Counted from the stretch's first letter, positions 1 to 10,346 are shown. The stretch: DNA of 28,326 nt from Ophiobolus disseminans (GCA_010093685.1 MU006250.1:84923-113248); one strand, 5' to 3'. Numbers and translations are program-made. The notes: generated from the sequence alone by a model not told the origin.

Positions 1-441
1 GCGGAAGAAGGTCTGCACCTTGACTGGCCGCCAGAGCTGTGCTGCGTGATCTCTATATAAGGTAGCCGTAGGAGAGGACCAGCGCGTTAGCTTGGTGTGG
101 TGCTGCTGGTTAACGTGCTGCTGCATCTTTGCGCGACTTGTGCTAATAAAGCCGCAGGCTGCACCGCCGCCGCCACCGCCGCTGCTGCTGCTGCAGAGGA
201 ACGCGTCCTGCGCTGGCCCAAGCTTGTCAATTGGAGCGCTACAAGGCATAGGCTGAGTGACCTCTGCTGGCGGCAGCACGTTGCAGTCCTTGTATGCAGC
301 AAGTAGCGCTCGCCGTTCAGCTGCAGACATGTGGTGGTGCCGCTTCAGGTGTTCATCCAGCCCGTAGATAGCGCAGCCATGCTTGCGGCATACAAGCACG
401 CTGTATAGAGCCATGTAGGCAAATGCGCTTTCTCCCTGCAT
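1..441 (-). CDS. OrsD-like double zinc-finger protein, N-terminal part (runs off window)
   Basis: A 147-codon open frame on the minus strand starts at the ATG at 441 and is still open at base 1, so the gene is partial. It shows two C2H2-like fingers. The first is VLVCRKHGCAIYGLDEHLKR followed by HHH. The second is CGFISTSRAKMQQH followed by VNQQHH. Between them lies a Ser/Gly-rich linker, and the visible part ends in WRPVKVQTFF. This arrangement (finger, linker, finger, VQTFF) is that of the fungal OrsD/DUF3505 family, named after an orsellinic-acid cluster protein. Such domains also occur at the N-terminus of large repetitive fungal proteins, including helicase- or transposon-linked ones. 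The frame stays open upstream of 441 to at least 540 without another ATG, so the start is the first available. The true role cannot be told from this fragment. Confidence 0.7.
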   Translation of the reverse strand, partial: MQGESAFAYMALYSVLVCRKHGCAIYGLDEHLKRHHHMSAAERRALLAAYKDCNVLPPAEVTQPMPCSAPIDKLGPAQDAFLCSSSSGGGGGGAACGFISTSRAKMQQHVNQQHHTKLTRWSSPTATLYRDHAAQLWRPVKVQTFFR

Positions 442-536
442 TGTAGAGAGAGGTAGAAAAGGTAGAGGAGGCGCAGCGCGAGGTTGCAGCGATAGTAGAG
501 GCGCGTAGGTAGCCTGTGCAGAGGTGGAGGGTTTTG

Positions 537-624
537 CGCAACTATGCCCCCTCAACCATGCCCCCGCGCTAGCGCTGCAGCCAATCAGGATCGCTCAACC
601 ATGGCCCCCGGGGGCATAGTTGAG
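537..624. repeat. Small palindromic element, copy B
   Basis: The block begins CAACTATGCCCCC and ends GGGGGCATAGTTGAG, which are inverted copies of each other. Inside it are two further TCAACCATG motifs, each followed by a run of C, and the core GCGCTAGCGCTGCAGCCAAT. A second copy sits at 2028-2101 in the same orientation with the same core but different arm bases. Similarity continues about 18 bases to the right of 624 (GGTGTTCATATGGAGAG). It may be a non-autonomous mobile element or part of a larger repeat; no clear target duplication is seen. Confidence 0.6.
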
Positions 625-1609
625 GGTGTTCATATGGAGAGAACTTCTCTTGTATCTCAGGCTTTGGCGTCCAGCCTTGAGGCTTGCCCTTTGCTCCAAG
701 ATACCAACAGTCCTTGAAGCGGTGTTTGAGGCCACACTTGAATTCAAGCCTTCTGTCTTTGTCCTTGTCTGCACTCCGCGTCTCTGCGCCGTCTGATCGT
801 CTGTCGGAGCTCTGATTGATGCCCAGTGTTGCAAATGTACCGAGTGATGACGCCACTGGCCTTGTCAAGCGCCAGTACATGGCAAACTCAGCCACAAGAT
901 CGTCCAACGTCGGAATCAGCTGAGCGGTAAGCTGAGCTCGAAACAGTGTAGCTTGCTGGGTCGTCGCCCATGTGTTGTCGAGACCCTTGACAGCGAGCAG
1001 GAAGTCGCGCTGTGCTCGCGGCGATGTGACGTCAGGCAATTGGGCTGCCTCGCACATCCGCACGACGTGCAGCCACTCCTCCAGCCAATTGTCAATGTTG
1101 CTTTGTGGTCAACTCTGTAGTTGTCGATACTTAGCTATCAGCTGCAGCTCCCTCTCGGCCGTCGATGGGCAGAGGTGCTTCTTCAGCTTTTTCAGTCGAG
1201 CGTACGCAGTATCGTTGCTCTGGATGAGATGTATGTGGCGGCGGCTGATCGTTTGGCCAATCTCCTGGGTGAAGTCGTTCAACGCTTTCCTCTTGATTGT
1301 GTATCTGGCCAGTGCTTGATCATAGTTCCTCTCCGCCTGCTGATATCTCTGGAACTCCTGGGTTGTCATGTCCTTGAGCACGACACCAGTGTCCTCTTTG
1401 GCCTTGTCATGGTACTGCTCAGGCTCGACGGCTGCCGGCTCCTCAAGCTTCTCAAGGGCTGCCTTGTCAAGGTCCGGGTTGACCATGGACCACAGGTGAT
1501 GCCTGTCCGCGCTATCCTTTTGTAGGAAGATCCATTCTTCCCAGTCCGCAGGCTTCTTGAGTATGACTGTTGTCCTTGTAATCAGTCCATCCAGCTTGGT
1601 AGTAGCCAT
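569..1609 (-). pseudogene. Ty1/copia-type gag, truncated and broken by a stop
   Basis: One minus-strand frame starts at the ATG at 1609 (MATTKLDGLITRTTVILKKP). It is interrupted by a single TGA at 1109-1111 (likely from CGA) and continues in the same frame to a stop at 569. The N-terminus has the copia Gag pattern of a short beta start followed by WEEWIFLQKDSA. The middle is helical and charged. The downstream half has NWLEEWLHVV and a degenerate zinc knuckle, CGLKHRFKDCWYL, with its first Cys missing. Protease, integrase, reverse transcriptase and RNase H are absent. The frame ends inside palindromic copy B, so the last ~20 codons are probably not gag. This is a dead remnant, at most about 320 codons of original gag. 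Confidence 0.75.
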
Positions 1610-1713
1610 CCTGAATCAGGCTCTATCGGCTCTCAGATCGACTCTCGTACGAGGCAGTGCACAGTGTGCTCGAGGCTCGGCAAGGTAAAGGTAGCGGGAC
1701 GATGACGTAGCTC

Positions 1714-1773
1714 TGTTGACAGCAGTTAATAGCTCGTCGGCATGCAGTAGCAAATACAGCGTGTTAGTCAACA
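1714..1773 (-). repeat. Short inverted pair with LTR-like ends
   Basis: TGTTGAC at 1714-1720 pairs with GTCAACA at 1767-1773. TG..CA ends of this form are usual for copia LTRs, and the pair lies about 100 bases upstream of the gag ATG. The 60-bp size is too short for a normal LTR and no second copy is seen. It could be an internally deleted LTR or chance. The rest of 1610-2027 holds no gene that I can support. Confidence 0.25.
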
Positions 1774-2027
1774 GCCGGGCTCATAACTGTAACTGCGTAA
1801 GCAGTGTCGGGTGGAGGCTGTGATCAAAGATTGTATTGCTATCTGTTGTCCTGTTGTGTGATGTTCTGGTACAGGAGCTCTCGGCTCAGAGGTAAGTGCA
1901 CTTGCTCACAGGGCAGCGCCTGCTACAATAGGATGTCATGTGATATCTGCCACGTGGTTACATATCCAGCTCATCCCACCTCAGATAGCCAAAGCAGCGC
2001 AGTCCTCCCCTCCTCACACCGTTACAG

Positions 2028-2101
2028 CTCAACTATGGGTTGGCGCTAGCGCTGCAGCCAATCAGCGATTGCTCAACCATGCGACGCGTCGCATAGTTGA
2101 G
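2028..2101. repeat. Small palindromic element, copy A
   Basis: The block begins CTCAACTATG (2028-2037) and ends CATAGTTGAG (2092-2101), a perfect 10-bp inverted pair. It contains the core GCGCTAGCGCTGCAGCCAAT shared with copy B. Its right half is a 30-bp near-perfect palindrome at 2072-2101: CTCAACCATG, then CGACGCGTCG, then CATAGTTGAG. In copy B the corresponding arm is CCCCC/GGGGG instead of CGACG/CGTCG. The region 2102-2327 to its right shows nothing further that I recognise. Confidence 0.6.
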
Positions 2102-2327
2102 GGTGTTCATACGGAGAGGACCGGACGTGCGAAAGGCAACCATGACGTAAGGACTCGCTGAACACGCAGTCGACTTCTTACCACGTCCAAGCTGCACGCA
2201 TGTCCAGACTAAGACACTTTTTTGCATTCCATTTTCAGTCACATCCAACTCAACATATACATCGTCTAACCCTTAGATGTCAAGCACCGTACGTCTTCCC
2301 ATAGGTACAATCCTAGACGGCTCCTCC

Positions 2328-3276
2328 TCACGACCAATCTTGCCCATTGATTTTGCAGTACGGCGCAAGCGCACCTTCCCCAGCTTCACCCGCCTCACAC
2401 GGCTTGACACACCCGTTGTATCTTGTGCACACGACACCTATCTTTGCCAAACAGTAGTTGGAGAGCTCGGCGGTATCGCCATAGTTCTGATTCACGCCGA
2501 CTACTTTGATTAGTATGCACACTACCTACAGGATCTGCGTTGGCAACTTACTGATCACGCTACCGATTCCTACGAGATTTGTGATGTTGACATGGCGCTG
2601 GAACTGCTTCGAGCAATTGCCACAGCTGCGGTAAAACTTACCGAATTTGTTGGCATAGAAGCCATCGATGTACAGCCAGCCCTCGCCTTGAGTTCACATT
2701 TAGCATAATGCTGACGGCGTCAATTTTCCTCATGCACATACCGTTGTGTTGGAAGATCTTATCGCTTGCTTCTCTTGCGCCGCCTCCAACAACATATCGG
2801 GTACCGGTCCCCTTGAAGGTAGCGGCATCTTCGCAAACGTCATCCCACCAGACGTTCTCGATCCGACACGACCCTCGACAGTGTACACCTTCAGCTTGGT
2901 CTTTGCCGATGATCACATTCCTAAGTGTTGCGCCTTCTTCGAGGACAAAGACCGCACCGTCCTCGTCACCTTCTGCCTGGCCTTTACACGCCCCAATACT
3001 ACCCGCACGATCGAACAGCGCCATCTTGCCGTCGAACACAGCCCCTGCTGGAATCAACGAGGCCGTAGGAAGAGAAGTCGAGCCAGCTGGAGAAGGCCAA
3101 ACTGTCGTGACCAAAGGATGAGGGCATGCTACACCGCCCGACACTTGCCACTTGACCGAGGATGTCGATGCCGCACGCGTTGTCGTGGTGGATCGCTTTG
3201 TGCTGGTCGTCGTGCGAGTTGTGAGCTGACCCGCGACCAAAGCGAGAATGAACGGCACAAGGTGTATGATCTGCAT
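2328..3276 (-). CDS. Secreted pectate lyase, PL3 family, three exons
   Basis: Predicted exons are 3276-2742, 2686-2552 and 2500-2328. The introns are 55 and 51 nt with GTATGT..AAG and GTAAGT..TAG borders, and the phases agree, giving about 280 residues. The ATG at 3276 opens a signal peptide (MQIIHLVPFILALVAGQ). A Thr/Ser/Arg-rich linker follows to about residue 43, then the PL3 domain. Family marks are VFDGKMALFDR, CKGQAEGDEDGAVFVLE, the acidic metal-binding stretch WWDDVCEDAATFKG, and across the first splice HNGEGW and FGKFYRSCGNCSKQF with the conserved basic and Cys residues, ending NYGDTAEL. PL3 enzymes cleave de-esterified pectin by Ca2+-dependent beta-elimination outside the cell. The gene looks intact and is expected to serve plant-tissue degradation. 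An FN3-like secreted-protein gene lies 384 bases upstream on the same strand. Confidence 0.88.
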
Positions 3277-3660
3277 GGCGCTCGATCGTGGAGTCTAAAA
3301 AAGGAAGAAGTGTAAATGATCGCTGCGATCTGATTGATGAGGGATCTAATCGCTGGTAACAGATGGACTACCGAGGACGGCGGGAGCTTTTGAGGGACTT
3401 AAACACGCCTGGCGGAGGCGAATTTCGGAGAACGCGGTCACAAAAATGCGTCTTGGTAGCAACATAACTGCTTCGCGATTGGTGGTAGCAACTGGAAGTG
3501 ATCAATGGTGGTGAGGGGGTATACGATGAATCAATTTCGCAAGACTCGGACTAGTTGTTTCATTCCACCAATGAGGGGTCGGCCAACACGAATTGTTCAG
3601 CCACGAAAGTCCTCCGCAACCGTTACAAATGACTTTGATGTTTGCATAAACACCAATTTC

Positions 3661-4484
3661 TTACCAGCCTGCCACTACTGGCGGCACATCGTTTGTGAAG
3701 GACCACAGACCCTGGGAGTTGACAGCATGTACGATGACCTTTCGAGCCACATCCTGTCTTCTCGTTGTGGTGGCGACCGAGGTACTTGTTCCCTATTGGA
3801 AGGTCAGTACTATGGTGTATGGAACCTCAAAGGACTTGCCGGAACGCGTGCGCCTCGCACGTTTAAATAAGGTCTACCGACTTCGTCGGTCCCTGTCGGG
3901 TACTCTACGATTGCCGAGTACGCAGCCGCCGTGGGCACCGCCGACCAGCTAACCTGGAAATCCCCAGCATCATTTGCTCTTCTCAAAGAAACTCCCGAGA
4001 CCTTGGCTGGTCGCGTCGCGCCGCTCACTGGGGGTATCTGACCGCTTGTAAAGCATTCCGGCCACGTCGTGTAGAACCGCCAGGATACCGGAGCCTGCCC
4101 GCCGCTGCAGACGTTCGTGAACTCGTGCACCGCGGTGAAAGCTGAATTGCCCGGATACCGCGTGATGAAGTTGTTCCCAAGGTACGGGTAGAATGTGTCG
4201 CTGACACCAAACGTGTCGAAGTCGCGGAAGGGCTTGTGCTCCGCACGGCTCCCATCAGCGTACGTCGCTTCGAAAGCCCACTGCACAGAGATGTATTGGT
4301 CTTTGTTGAAACTCAGCTGAGAGGTACAACCGCCGAGGTCGAATGCTTTATAGTTGCCAGGAGGAGCGCGCTTTGCATCTTGGTAGCGCCAGGTTGTGCT
4401 GCATTGCCGTTTTTCGAGCTGGAGGGGCGACGCGACAGCAGCGGTTGCGAAAGCCAGGGGAAGGCCGGGGAGCAAGAACTTCAT
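3661..4484 (-). CDS. Secreted Cys-containing protein with C-terminal FN3-like domain
   Basis: The start chosen is the ATG at 4484 because it opens a clear signal peptide (MKFLLPGLPLAFATAAVASP) followed by a Kex2-type LEKR site. The longer frame upstream to 4688 has no such logic. The mature part has Cys at about residues 28, 53, 126 and 144, suggesting two disulfides, and then a fibronectin-III-like beta sandwich from about residue 160 (DFQVSWSAV, AYSAIVEYPTG). The frame stops at 3810, but matching FN3 strands resume in another frame (RKVIVHAVNSQGLWSFTND, ending VVAGW and stop at 3661). A 53-nt intron 3845-3793 (branch CTGAC, acceptor AATAG) joins them in phase 0 to give about 256 residues. 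The donor GTTCCG is poor, and an alternative donor GTGCGA at 3860 is also in phase. I do not recognise a named function. An extracellular, possibly plant-facing role is inference. Confidence 0.65.
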
Positions 4485-4760
4485 CGTGGCCGGGTACGAA
4501 GATAACTGGCGTGTATGAACATGGTGGAAGCGAGCGGCATCAAGTATTTGTAGGTTGTTGATGCTGACGCTGTTGACGCTGACTAGCACACGCGGTGTAG
4601 TGCTTTCGTGCGCGCAATCTGGATAATGTCCTCGTCTCCAAGGTGTTCTGCGCAGCGCTTCAATGTCCGAACTGCGCAACCAAACCATGCGCGAGTCTCA
4701 AGACATTCCAAGCCGGGCAAAGACAAAACACGATCTTGGTACCGTGTTGATGCGCGCGCT

Positions 4761-4800
4761 GCATTACGCTGCATCATGCTGCATCACGCTGCATTACACT
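4761..4800. repeat. Four tandem copies of a 10-bp unit
   Basis: Four consecutive decamers occur: GCATTACGCT, GCATCATGCT, GCATCACGCT and GCATTACACT. This is a simple minisatellite upstream of the FN3-like gene. The rest of 4485-5206 has no supported gene. Confidence 0.7.
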
Positions 4801-5206
4801 AAATTACACTAGATAGCTCTAAGATATATGCATAAATCGCACGAACGTTGAGTGCATTTTACAGCCAATCACCACCCGTCGGAGCAGAACACCCTTGCCT
4901 AGCGCCTTGCCTCACCAAAGATCTTCGGCTACTCCCGTCTCCATGGAGCCTTGGCCGAAAAAACCTTAGCTTCTGCATAAAGATTATATGCATTATAAAG
5001 GCCCAAAAAGGACACACTAGGATGTTGCCCTTGTCGCGTTGAACGCGGAACGCTAAGTCGCATCTCATATTGCTGTCTCTCCTAACTTCTCCTGCCTGCC
5101 TTTGCTTTTCCTACGTTTTGAAGTAACAATGGATCTCTTTATATTCTATGCCAAGTACCAAGTCCTTATATGCAAGCCATGTGCCTGCGCTATTACTGTG
5201 CATGTG

Positions 5207-5237
5207 CGCTAGTCGCCCCAGGTCGCTAGTCGCCCCA
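5207..5237. repeat. Tandem pair, possible transposon end
   Basis: CGCTAGTCGCCCCA occurs at 5207-5220 and again at 5224-5237, and a related GCGACTAG lies near 5315. It stands about 110 bases beyond the 3' end of the pogo-type fragment at 5349, so it may be that element's terminal repeat. No opposite end is found. Confidence 0.4.
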
Positions 5238-5348
5238 AAAACAACATGCTCACCACCGCAAAAATGAGGTTATTGCAACCGCCACAATAGCTATTATTGT
5301 GAGATTTTTTAGAGGAGCGACTAGAAACATGCTCGCAACAACATTGTA

Positions 5349-5876
5349 TTATCTAAATTTGTGTGGAACATTGATGGTGCGGCCACGAGAGTTGACTTTG
5401 GGTAGTGCAGCCTGTGCAGCCTCTGGCAACGCAGCGACACCTCTAGAAACGCGGTGGCGTTTCTGGAGCTTGGGCGCAGATGGAGGAGGCCTTGAGGCTC
5501 TCCTCTTGCCTAATTGTGACGTTTGGGCAGCTTTTTTGGTGTTTTGAGCTTCGATTGTGGCTGCGCGCTCAGCCGCCTTTTTGGCCTTTGCCTCCTCTTG
5601 CACTACTTTAGCTTCCTCTCTTGCAACACGTTTCTCCTTAGCTATCTGCTCTTTGTAGAGCTTTGCAGCAAGCCTAAGCTCCTTCCTGTTTGCCTTTGCA
5701 AGCATTTCTTGGTGTTGTTCCTGCTCCTTCACGGCCTCACGGGCAAGGGCCTCTTGTGAAGGGCACTCGGAAGTAGAGAGGATATCTCTGATGTTCTGAG
5801 GCACAAGGGGTTGGTTTTCGCAGATGGACAGACAGGGGGGGTGTGGCAGTTCTGACCGGGAGAACAGAGAGGACTG
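5349..5876 (-). pseudogene. C-terminal remnant of a pogo/Fot1-type transposase
   Basis: An open minus-strand frame runs from a TGA at about 5877 to the stop at 5349. It lacks any catalytic residues. It encodes a proline-rich stretch, VPQNIRDILSTSE, a long Lys/Glu/Ala coiled coil, a basic patch (GKRRASRPP) and the end GRTINVPHKFR. The same coiled coil and GQTINTPGRFR ending close the 617-codon pogo transposase frame at 21288-23141, which identifies the fragment. The DNA-binding and DD35D domains are missing, so this is a truncated relic. Confidence 0.7.
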
Positions 5877-6392
5877 TCACAGGGGATTCACTACAATGAT
5901 CAGGGCTGCTGGGAAGGCTGTATCAAGATCGCTGTATTGAGTTGAACACGATGAGCTGTAGGAGCTCATCGCGGGTGTCTATATACTTGCGTGCCATCTG
6001 GTTCTTTGCAGCCATCCCTGAAGTGGTGAGATGGTATGCCATCCCGAGATGGTGTGCCATCTCATCCTTGGCGGGATGGTGCTAAGCGAGACGCTAGCGC
6101 GGGGCCGTGCGCCAACATTCGGGTGCCCCTCAGATGGAATATTTCGCCTCTGCCCTCTCGAAATTGTTGGCACGGCGTCGCTCAACATTAAAGCGCCGTA
6201 CAGATGGACATTATTAATCTACAACTACATGTCCAATATACTTCAAATTAAAACTATTTGTAGTTTACAACCTATCAAAACAGCTCCTAAAAGGACAGGT
6301 AATTGTATTGACATCGCAAGGTCAAAAACAAGATGCTTACCTATAGTGTTGAGTTTTGCAAAAACACTAGAAAATAACGCCCAACAGCGCCT
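5877..6392. other. Non-coding stretch between two transposon relics
   Basis: No gene is supported. It contains four close repeats of GATGG..TGCCATC around 5989-6064 and AT-rich sequence from 6190. TAGTGTTGA near 6344 is a possible inverted partner of TTGAACACTA at about 7413 and could be the end of the Tc1-type element. Confidence 0.4.
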
Positions 6393-7412
6393 TTAGGTAT
6401 CGCTTTCGACATATGTACACCTCTGGAACAGCCTAGAACAGTCAGGTTCTGTGCATATATCGATGATCCCGCGTTCTAGAAACCCCTTAAAACTCTCATA
6501 CAAAGCAGCAGTGTCGTAGTTCCGCTTGATCCAGTCTTTCAGCTGCTTAAAGGTCTGTTCAATAGGGTTGAAATTGGGTGAATAAAGCGGTAAATACTCT
6601 AATAACACACTAGCAGCCTCACACAATGCAGCAACCCGCGGACTGTGATAAATAGAAGCGTTGTCCAACACTAGAATTGAGCGTTTCCCCAGCTAAGGAG
6701 TACACTTTGAGAGTACCTAATGCTCTACAAAGTTGTTAAAACGCTCCTGATTGTAGCTGCCTTGATAGATTTTGAATGCAATATACCCATCCACTGTCAT
6801 GGCCGGCAGAATAGACCATTGTTCGGAGCGTTTTGCACCGTATGCAGCCACACAAGCCATGCCTCTAGGCAACCAGCTACGCTTACAATCACCAGATCTC
6901 TCGTTTGCAGCGCTTTTGTCGAGAGCTACTATGTGATGCGGCAACTAGTGCCTTGATCGCTCGTACCAGGCGTTCCTGAGTGCCTTAGAGCACTCCTTGG
7001 CGTGCTTTGAAACCACTTTCCGGGACTATTTGTGCTCCCTCAACACCCAGAAAATGATGTCGGAGCTCACGTCGACGTTGTAGAGGTCCTCTAGATGCTC
7101 TTGCATCTCTGATATATACGCCCAAGGCTTCTCATCAAGGTACTGGAGCAGCTCCTGCAGCAAGATCAGCATTTAAAGCTGCATTTTGGGGTAGTTTCTA
7201 ACCTGTTCCTGGTACAACAACAGCACATTAGGACGTCCTACAACACCTGTTCGAGGCGGGTAAGGCTGGCCGTACAAGTCAAAGCTTAATTAGATCCTCT
7301 GTATTGTTGTACAAGCCATCCGAAGTCGTTGTGCGCATGAAGTTTGAGACTCACCAGCAGCTAGGAGCTCTATCAGCCGCTGTATGAGCTCAGGGGGGGT
7401 TTGTTTCGGCAT
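6393..7412 (-). pseudogene. Tc1-type DD34E transposase inactivated by six stop codons
   Basis: One uninterrupted minus-strand frame of 340 codons runs from the ATG at 7412 (MPKQTPPELIQRLIELLAAG) to TAA at 6393, with no frameshift. The N-terminus is a helix-turn-helix that recognises the element's ends. The catalytic triad is visible: Asp165 in VALDKSAANE, Asp250 in LDNASIYHSP and Glu285 in YSPNFNPIEQTF. The 34-residue spacing between the last two is that of Tc1 transposases. Six premature stops (two TAA, four TAG, no TGA) cut it. All can arise from CAA/CAG by C-to-T, as can the Cys in ERSGDCKRSW where the family has Arg. The enzyme would have cut and pasted DNA at TA sites. It is dead now. 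Confidence 0.85.
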
Positions 7413-7589
7413 GTTGAACACTAGAACAATGCAGTTTGTATGGCAATTTGTGTGTGGGAGACATAGTGGTTATGCTATTGATCGCTACCTGAAACAACTG
7501 GAGCCTTTACCTACTTGGGACGGCTCAAAAGCCACTGAAAAACTGATCCAAAAGTGGGGGGTGGAGCGGTTGTTTCGCAACTCACAATA

Positions 7590-10039
7590 ATTGCTAGGGC
7601 TGCTACTGCTGAATTGGCTTCTGTTGCTGCTGCAGACGACGCCGGCACTGCCTTTGAAGACGCGCACCTTCAGGACAACTTTGACGGCATTAATTGGAGC
7701 CGCCTACCTAGGTTCATGATCCTACCTACCACCCCGCGTTCAAGGCGCAGTTGGATCTATCGCCATGGCTATCGTGTTGCCCTGATCAGCGATCCAAGCC
7801 GTGTCTTCTTTATCTGCCACTACTGTCACACGCGCAAGATTATTGAGTGTAGAGGTAGCAGCGTCTTTGAAACAACGCTATCAACGTCCTGTTCAGCGCG
7901 TTATCTTGAAGCTAGAAAGGCCGGCCATAGGCACCGCGCTCTAGGCAGACCTGCTCACTTTTGACAGCAGGATAGCTATCTGCGCCGCGCCTTCAATGCC
8001 GCCGACGGCAGCCTATTACAGGCCACTGCAAACAGCCTATCTGGCTTTAATACCCAGCGCTTTAGGCTTGCTGCCGTGCAATAGCTCGTCGAAAACAACC
8101 ACCCACTCTGCGAGTTTGAAACCCCAGCTTTTCAACAGCTAATTGCTGCTGCCAACCCAGACGCTAAGCGCGCTTTGTGGGCGTCCCGCACAAGCGTAAG
8201 CAGCTTTGTTATGCGCCTATACGATCACATGCTCCCACGCGTTGTCGCAGACCTATCTAAATCTATAAGCAAGATACACATAAGTTTTGATAGCTGGACA
8301 ACAAAGAGCAGCAAGCAGAGCTACCTAGGCATGGTGGCCCACTACATTAACCCTTGCGGCGAGCTCAAGGACTTGCCTATTGCCCTGCTGCAGTTAATAG
8401 GCAATCACAGCGGAGTCAACACGGCAAACGTTATTCTCCGCGTGTTTGAGAAGTTTAGCATCACCTCTATTAACATAGGCTACACCGTACTCGACAACGC
8501 CTCTAACAACGACACTGCAGTAGATGAGATTGCTGAGGTAATAGGATTCAATGCTGCCTATCGTCGCCTCCACTGCGGCCCTCACACTCTCAACCTGATT
8601 GGCCAAACCCTCCTCTAGGGCAAGGACTCTGACGCCTTTGACAATGACGTACGCTAGCACACTGAGGAGAGTGAGAGCATAAACGACTTGCGACGTGATA
8701 GCCCTCTTAGAGTACTACTTGCTGTTATTAAGTACATCAAAACACCCTAACAGTACGCTTTGTTTACGGAGTTTCAGTGCCTTGCAAACAGTGAGCTGCT
8801 AGCCAACGCAACAGCTGAAGCTCATAAAATACTCTAGCTAGTTAAGCTAGTTGTTACCCGTTAGAACTCCTACTACTCATGCTTTGAGCGTGCTGTTCAG
8901 CTGCAGTCTGCAGTCACGGCGTACGCGGAGTCACATATCTCACGCGTGCGCGCAGAGGATAGCTTTGCAGCTAGCTGCAGAAACAAGCTACCTGACGCAC
9001 AGCCATGGATGAGATCCACGGGCCTTCGATCAGCTGATTGGCAGGTTGTTGCTGAGTATATAGAGGTGCTTAAGCCGCTCAAGGCTGCCACAAAGCGTCT
9101 CAAAGGCCATAGCAAAAGTGGACGCTTTGGTGCAGTTGCTGAGATCATCCCAGTGTTTAACTATATCCTTAACTTCTACAAGCAGCGCGTTGCCACTTAC
9201 GACGCCATCAATTACAACGCTGCAGAAGACGCCCCTGAAGACCACCTTGCTATCAACCTACACGCTGCCTAGGCTAAGGCCAACAACTACTACCAGAAGC
9301 TCGACCAATCGCCTGACTACTACACTGCAACGCTCCTACACCTATACTACAAGAACTACTACAAGGTTTCATGGGCTGATTGCCCCAATTGGCTAGATGC
9401 TGCTAACGCGCAATTTCGAGCTTTGTGGGCAGAGTATAACACGGCTCCGCGGCAAGCGAGGTGCCCACAAACAACTAGTGATATAGACGACGCGATCGAC
9501 CTGCTCACCACCCTAGGCGACAATGACGACAACCTGGATGAGTATAAGAGGTGGCACCGGAGCGAGCCTTGCGCTGCAAAGGGATCAGACGCCGCAAACA
9601 ACCCTATCAAATACTGGGTAGGCCTGCGCGATAGCTACCCCAACCTCAGCAAGCTTGCTCTTGACGTCCTCTCTGTTGAAGGACATGAGATTTGGGGATC
9701 AGGTGATCCCCAGCCACCCACTAGTTATATAGTCACCTCATCTGGCTTCAGTCAGCCTACAATCAACCACTTCACTCTGCTCAAACTACCCGTTCAATAC
9801 TCTCTATTCCAGTCTCAAGCTGTGAGTGCGAGCGCCTGTTCAGCAAGCTTGGCAACATGCTAGAGCCTTGTCGCCAAGGTCTCAGCCCTGAGCTCCCAGC
9901 TGGTATACAGTGTACGCGATGTTGGATGAAGACTGGCTTTGGAGACGGAGACATCGACGGCGAGGCCGAAGCAGCCATGACTGAAGCTCAATTAGAGCGC
10001 GCGTACAACCTCAGCATGTGGGCAGGCCACTGTGAGTAG
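7590..10039 (+). pseudogene. hAT-family transposase, copy 1, with many stops
   Basis: A single frame runs from about 7590 to 9702 and then, after a 110-nt GT-AG segment (9703-9812, phases compatible), to TGA at 10037-10039. Visible parts are a BED-type finger (FFICHYCHTRK followed by a His pair), the catalytic-core stretches KIHISFDSWTTKSSKQSYLG and YTVLDNASNNDT, the CGPHTLNLIGQTLL segment, and the C-terminal dimerisation region (YWVGLRDSYPNLSKLALDVL, then SSCECERLFSKLG). At least seven premature stops are present (mostly TAG, one TAA, one TGA). Copy 2 at 25540 has about 50 extra N-terminal codons, so this copy is probably truncated at its 5' side next to the Tc1 relic. The 9703-9812 segment may instead be an insertion, since CTCTCT flanks a slightly larger interval. 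Confidence 0.82.
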
Positions 10040-10130
10040 AGCGCTGCAAGAAACCTCACTTTTGCTAGGCTTGAGCTATATAACAATCAATCTTCAGTTC
10101 AATCTGCCCATCTGCCGCTTGATAGGTCTG

Positions 10131-10202
10131 CAATCCAAGCCTACGACTCCAAAAACAGGCTGCAATCCAAGCTTTTGCTCACAGATTGATTGCTTGATTG
10201 TT
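10131..10202. repeat. Subterminal motifs at the 3' end of hAT copy 1
   Basis: CAATCCAAGC occurs at 10131-10140 and 10163-10172, followed by GCTTGATTGTT at 10192-10202. Both motifs recur in the segment 21000-21140 that I assign to the other hAT copy. Repeated subterminal motifs are typical transposase binding sites in hAT elements. The exact end of the element is not resolved. Confidence 0.5.
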
Positions 10203-10346
10203 GGCAAGTATGATCAGCACCACACTCTCCTCAGTCACCTTCGGCTACGTCTGGGAATGAGACCGATGAGTTGTCAGACCAGGACAAGCCTACTGGTGAT
10301 TTCTGTAAGGGGCTGCGCAAAGTATGCTGATGCCTAATAACAAAAT

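Noticed and set aside
537..2120. The two palindromic copies as the LTRs of the gag element.
   Set aside because: Similarity ends after about 100 bases on each side, they do not have the TG..CA layout with a primer site, and the sequences beyond them differ.
2746..3315. Plus-strand open frames of 137 and 189 codons.
   Set aside because: They are antisense to the pectate lyase, whose exons, splice sites and family motifs are clear.
3505..3952. Plus-strand frames upstream of the pectate lyase.
   Set aside because: They overlap the second exon and intron of the FN3-like gene in antisense and have no protein-like features.
4761..4800. Decamer array as a CRISPR-like or regulatory repeat.
   Set aside because: The units are direct and adjacent without spacers, and the host is a fungus. 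It is a simple minisatellite.
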